Part shown: positions 6,775-8,643 of the stretch, piece after piece
Position numbering within the stretch: the stretch's first letter is position 1
How the letters are laid out: the number at the start of each line of letters is the position of its first letter
NCBI GenBank assembly: GCA_964575235.1
Contig: CAZNQG010000128.1
Coordinates: 1-8,643 of the forward strand
DNA length: 8,643 bases
Direction of reading: 5' to 3'
DNA from: SM23-62 sp964575235
Lineage (GTDB): Bacteria > Bacteroidota > Bacteroidia > Bacteroidales > SM23-62
The notes under the pieces: model-generated
Told to the model about the DNA's origin: nothing
What the model saw: only the letters and a program-made list of their open reading frames with translations
Databases searched by the model: none
Translations under genes and position numbers: made by a program

Positions 6775-8103
6775 TCAGCGCTTCAGCATCAACTGGTCGC
6801 ATTTGATAATCATGCGGTTAGCCCAGGTTGCGTCCCTTCCCGCGGGCATTTCCGGCATTTCGGATACGGCCGACTTGTATTCCACGAAAACTTCCCTGGC
6901 CTGGTCCACATCGCCCAGGCGGATCAGGATCAGCCCTTTCTCGGCAAGGGCTTCCACAAAATTGAAATCGTTCATGGCAAGGGCTGTATTGATCAGTTCG
7001 AGGGCCTCCAGGTTGCTTTCACGGGTATTGGAGAGGGTCCTGGTAAGTTTTGCCCGAAGCAGGTAATCTTCCTCGTTGGCAATGCCCAGGTCGAATACGC
7101 GTTGCACGAATTCCAAGGACCGGTCGTAGTTGTTGTAGTGATATTCCTGCCAGGCCGTGACCGAAAGAACGGAGGAAATGTTTATCATGTATTTTTTGTC
7201 CGGCAGGTACTGGAAGGAGTTATAGGCTTCCAGGCCCGCAATGAATTCACGACTCAGATAGACAGCCTCCTGTTGCTGTTCTTCGCTGAAATTGGCTCCT
7301 GCGGACAATACAATGGCATCCGAGACGGCGGCGGTCGTCAGTCCCGCCAGCACAAGGTCGCCGACATTAAAATTGGTACCGAACCTGAAGTTGGATATCT
7401 CCATCGCCACGGCGGAGGCAAGGCTGGCAAAGTTCGACCAGAATTCCGCCGAGCGCTGGCTGTGGATTTCGTAATTGAGGTTCATCAGGTTGTGATCCAG
7501 AACGATATGGGCCGTCTGCTCGGCAAGGAGCATCAGCAGTTCCTTCTCCGAGGCCGTTTGTGCGATCCGGCCCGTGGTGATGACGATGGTGCCGCTGTTG
7601 AATACGAAGGTTTCGGGATCGTTGGCCCTGATCATCAGGACGTTGATGCGGGAGGGCTTCCCCTTCATGAGTGCCTGGGGATGGATGATACATACGAGTT
7701 GTTTCAGGTAGTCCTCCAGGTATTCGTCCCGGAATACAAGCCCGTTGATCTCCATCTGGGAGGCGTATTCGTAGTAATCGTCTTCCAGGGCCGCACGCAG
7801 GTCTTCCTGCCAGCCCGTCGTGCGTATGTGGACAGCCTGCTTTTCCAGCCATGCCTTCTGCCAGAACCCGAGGTTCTCTTCCAGCAGGCGGATCTTTCCT
7901 GCGGGGACGTATTTATCCGCAAACCCACTTCTGACCAGGTAGGACTCATTTCCGGATCTTTCCTTAAAACCGTAGATGTTGACGGTGTCCCCGGGACTGA
8001 AAGCATTAAATTTCTTCAGGACAACTCCCCGGAAGGGATGCTGGGACAGTATGTTTCCCTGTATGAGCAGGAGGATGAATCCCGTAAGTACGATCTTAGG
8101 CAT
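6775..8103 (-). CDS. Secreted M48-like protein with degenerate zinc motif and TPR-like C-terminus (candidate pseudo-peptidase)
   Basis: The 442-residue protein resembles periplasmic BepA/M48 peptidases but lacks their active site. Residues 1-21 form a signal peptide (VLTGFILLLIQGNILSQ). Residues about 23-75 look like an SH3-like beta domain (GDTVNIYGF, then YVPAGKIRLLEE). The M48-like core follows: TFVFNSGTIVITTGRIAQTA (165-184) matches the 'N-A-F-x-x-p-G-g-x-i-x-v-t-t-G' strand. It is followed by SEKELLMLLAEQTAHIVLDH (185-204). Here the HExxH motif reads EQTAH (195-199), keeping only the second His, and the downstream ExxAD reads QQEAV (277-281). Residues about 345-412 look like TPR helices. 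The start is taken at the ATG at 8103; a TTG at 8130 would add nine residues before the signal peptide. The glycosyltransferase follows 88 bp downstream. The M48 relationship is by recalled pattern; loss of activity is inferred. Confidence 0.78.
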   Translation of the reverse strand: MPKIVLTGFILLLIQGNILSQHPFRGVVLKKFNAFSPGDTVNIYGFKERSGNESYLVRSGFADKYVPAGKIRLLEENLGFWQKAWLEKQAVHIRTTGWQEDLRAALEDDYYEYASQMEINGLVFRDEYLEDYLKQLVCIIHPQALMKGKPSRINVLMIRANDPETFVFNSGTIVITTGRIAQTASEKELLMLLAEQTAHIVLDHNLMNLNYEIHSQRSAEFWSNFASLASAVAMEISNFRFGTNFNVGDLVLAGLTTAAVSDAIVLSAGANFSEEQQQEAVYLSREFIAGLEAYNSFQYLPDKKYMINISSVLSVTAWQEYHYNNYDRSLEFVQRVFDLGIANEEDYLLRAKLTRTLSNTRESNLEALELINTALAMNDFNFVEALAEKGLILIRLGDVDQAREVFVEYKSAVSEMPEMPAGRDATWANRMIIKCDQLMLKR

Positions 8104-8142
8104 AGGTGGCTCGGGAAGGTTGGTTTTCAATGGATTAATTTA

Positions 8143-8150
8143 CAAAATTC
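8143..8150 (-). promoter_or_regulatory. Weak candidate -7 box for the M48-like gene
   Basis: The minus strand reads GAATTTTG, seven of eight matches to TAnnTTTG, 39 bp upstream of the chosen ATG. TTG motifs upstream on the minus strand give spacers of about 16 and 22 bp; the latter lies within the 17-23 bp reported for Bacteroidota promoters. These TTG motifs fall in a GCAAATGCAAAT direct repeat (8166-8177, + strand). This is a candidate only. Confidence 0.25.
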
Positions 8151-8186
8151 AGGCCAAAGTCCACCGCAAATGCAAATCTCCCTCCC

Positions 8187-8643
8187 ATGGATGCCTTTGC
8201 GGATAACAAGGCGTGTATTTTGATTATCTTTACGTACCAAACCCATCCCCCCAAACTGTCCGGTCTAACCATATACAGAGCTTCTGCAGGGTCCGGGAAG
8301 ACCTATACCCTGGCAAGGGATTTCATCAGCCTGGCCATTTCGGATCCGGACCTTTACAGGCATATACTGGCCGTTACCTTTACCAACAAGGCCACGGACG
8401 AGATGAAGAGCAGGGTTCTCGATGAGTTGCATGGCCTGGCATCGGGAAGACCATCCGCCCTGCTCGATCATGTGGCAGCGGAGAACGGCCTGTCACCCGA
8501 CGAAGCTGCCGGCCGGGCCGAGGTCATTCTTGAATCCATCCTACATAATTATTCCCGGTTTCACGTTGAGACCATCGACCGGTTCTTTCAGCGTGCCATA
8601 CGTGCCTTTACGAAAGAAATTGGGTTTTCGGGCGGGTACCGGG
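8187..8643 (+). CDS. UvrD/AddA/RecB-like helicase (helicase-nuclease) N-terminal part, cut by the window end
   Basis: The product is an ATP-dependent DNA helicase of superfamily 1, of the AddA/RecB-like type that processes double-strand breaks for recombination repair. Walker A (motif I) is IYRASAGSGKTYTLARDF, encoded from 8271. Motif Ia is ILAVTFTNKATDEMKSR, followed by a variable loop. FHVETIDRFFQRAIRAF is the motif Ic-type segment typical of Bacteroidota UvrD/AddA proteins. The frame stays open to the end of the window; the rest of the helicase and any nuclease domain are not visible. The only ATG in frame before Walker A is at 8187, giving 28 residues before Ile-Tyr, whereas relatives usually begin only 2-5 residues before it. 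A non-ATG start (TTG 8220 or CTG 8256) is possible. The gene is divergent from the M48-like gene. Confidence 0.88.
   Translation, partial: MDAFADNKACILIIFTYQTHPPKLSGLTIYRASAGSGKTYTLARDFISLAISDPDLYRHILAVTFTNKATDEMKSRVLDELHGLASGRPSALLDHVAAENGLSPDEAAGRAEVILESILHNYSRFHVETIDRFFQRAIRAFTKEIGFSGGYR
8225..8232 (+). promoter_or_regulatory. Candidate -7 box for the helicase gene
   Basis: The sequence TATCTTTA matches TAnnTTTG at seven of eight positions and has the TATCTTTac look common in Bacteroidota promoters. It lies inside the coding frame if the ATG at 8187 is used, but upstream of a CTG at 8256. The nearest TTG upstream (8197-8199) is 25 bp away, longer than usual, so support is modest. Confidence 0.3.

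Noticed and set aside
8104..8130. TTG start at 8130 for the M48-like protein
   Set aside because: It would put charged residues and two prolines before the signal peptide. The ATG at 8103 gives a normal signal peptide (MPKIVLTGFILLL).
8166..8177. GCAAATGCAAAT tandem hexamer
   Set aside because: Only two copies; noted only as part of a weak promoter candidate and not evidence for a repeat element.
7102..8223. A 373-codon open frame on the plus strand
   Set aside because: It lies wholly antisense to the M48-like gene. Its product has no recognisable domain and has odd runs of Val and Gly, while the minus-strand frame has a signal peptide and family motifs.
1..8643. CRISPR, insertion sequence, tRNA, rRNA or toxin-antitoxin/defence system
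   Set aside because: No spaced direct repeats, transposase motifs, cloverleaf sequences or recognisable defence domains were seen on either strand.

Overview
The window looks like chromosomal DNA from a member of the Bacteroidota, probably a moderately GC-rich Bacteroidales-like lineage. Three things point there. Start codons mostly lack Shine-Dalgarno sequences. The only good promoter match has the TAnnTTTG -7 form typical of the phylum. The proteins are of Bacteroidota style: signal peptides ending near 'AQ' or 'SQ', an MnmA with a phylum-type insertion, and a RecB/AddA-like helicase beginning close to IYRASAGSGKT. This assignment is inferred from sequence style, not from a database search.

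Layout. Bases 1-1065 (+) hold the C-terminal end of an NhaA sodium/proton antiporter gene, followed 3 bp later by cysH, an iron-sulfur-type assimilatory (adenylyl)sulfate reductase. cysH converges on mnmA (1078-2253, -), the tRNA 2-thiouridylase, with only 12 bp between them. mnmA has its own promoter-like box and a short leader with nested inverted repeats. Upstream of it, also on the minus strand, lie four genes that could be transcribed together in the order: a secreted M48-like protein (6775-8103), a multi-pass GT39/ArnT-like glycosyltransferase (5130-6686), a 171-residue cytoplasmic protein of unknown function (4575-5090), and a secreted protein with WG repeats followed by ten leucine-rich repeats (2361-4553). 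The gaps between these are 88, 39 and 21 bp. Facing away from them at the right edge (+) is the 5' end of a UvrD/AddA/RecB-type helicase-nuclease gene that runs off the window.

Function. nhaA-cysH, mnmA and the helicase are housekeeping genes: ion homeostasis, sulfur assimilation, tRNA thiolation and recombination repair. cysH and mnmA both belong to sulfur metabolism but face each other. The middle block looks like cell-envelope biology: two exported proteins, one inner-membrane sugar transferase and one small unknown. The most notable observation is that the M48-like protein has lost most of the expected zinc-binding and catalytic residues, so it is a candidate pseudo-peptidase. The WG-plus-LRR protein has LRRs in exact 23-residue register across ten units. 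No CRISPR array, insertion sequence, tRNA, rRNA or phage gene was seen, and no gene-free stretch longer than about 150 bases exists.
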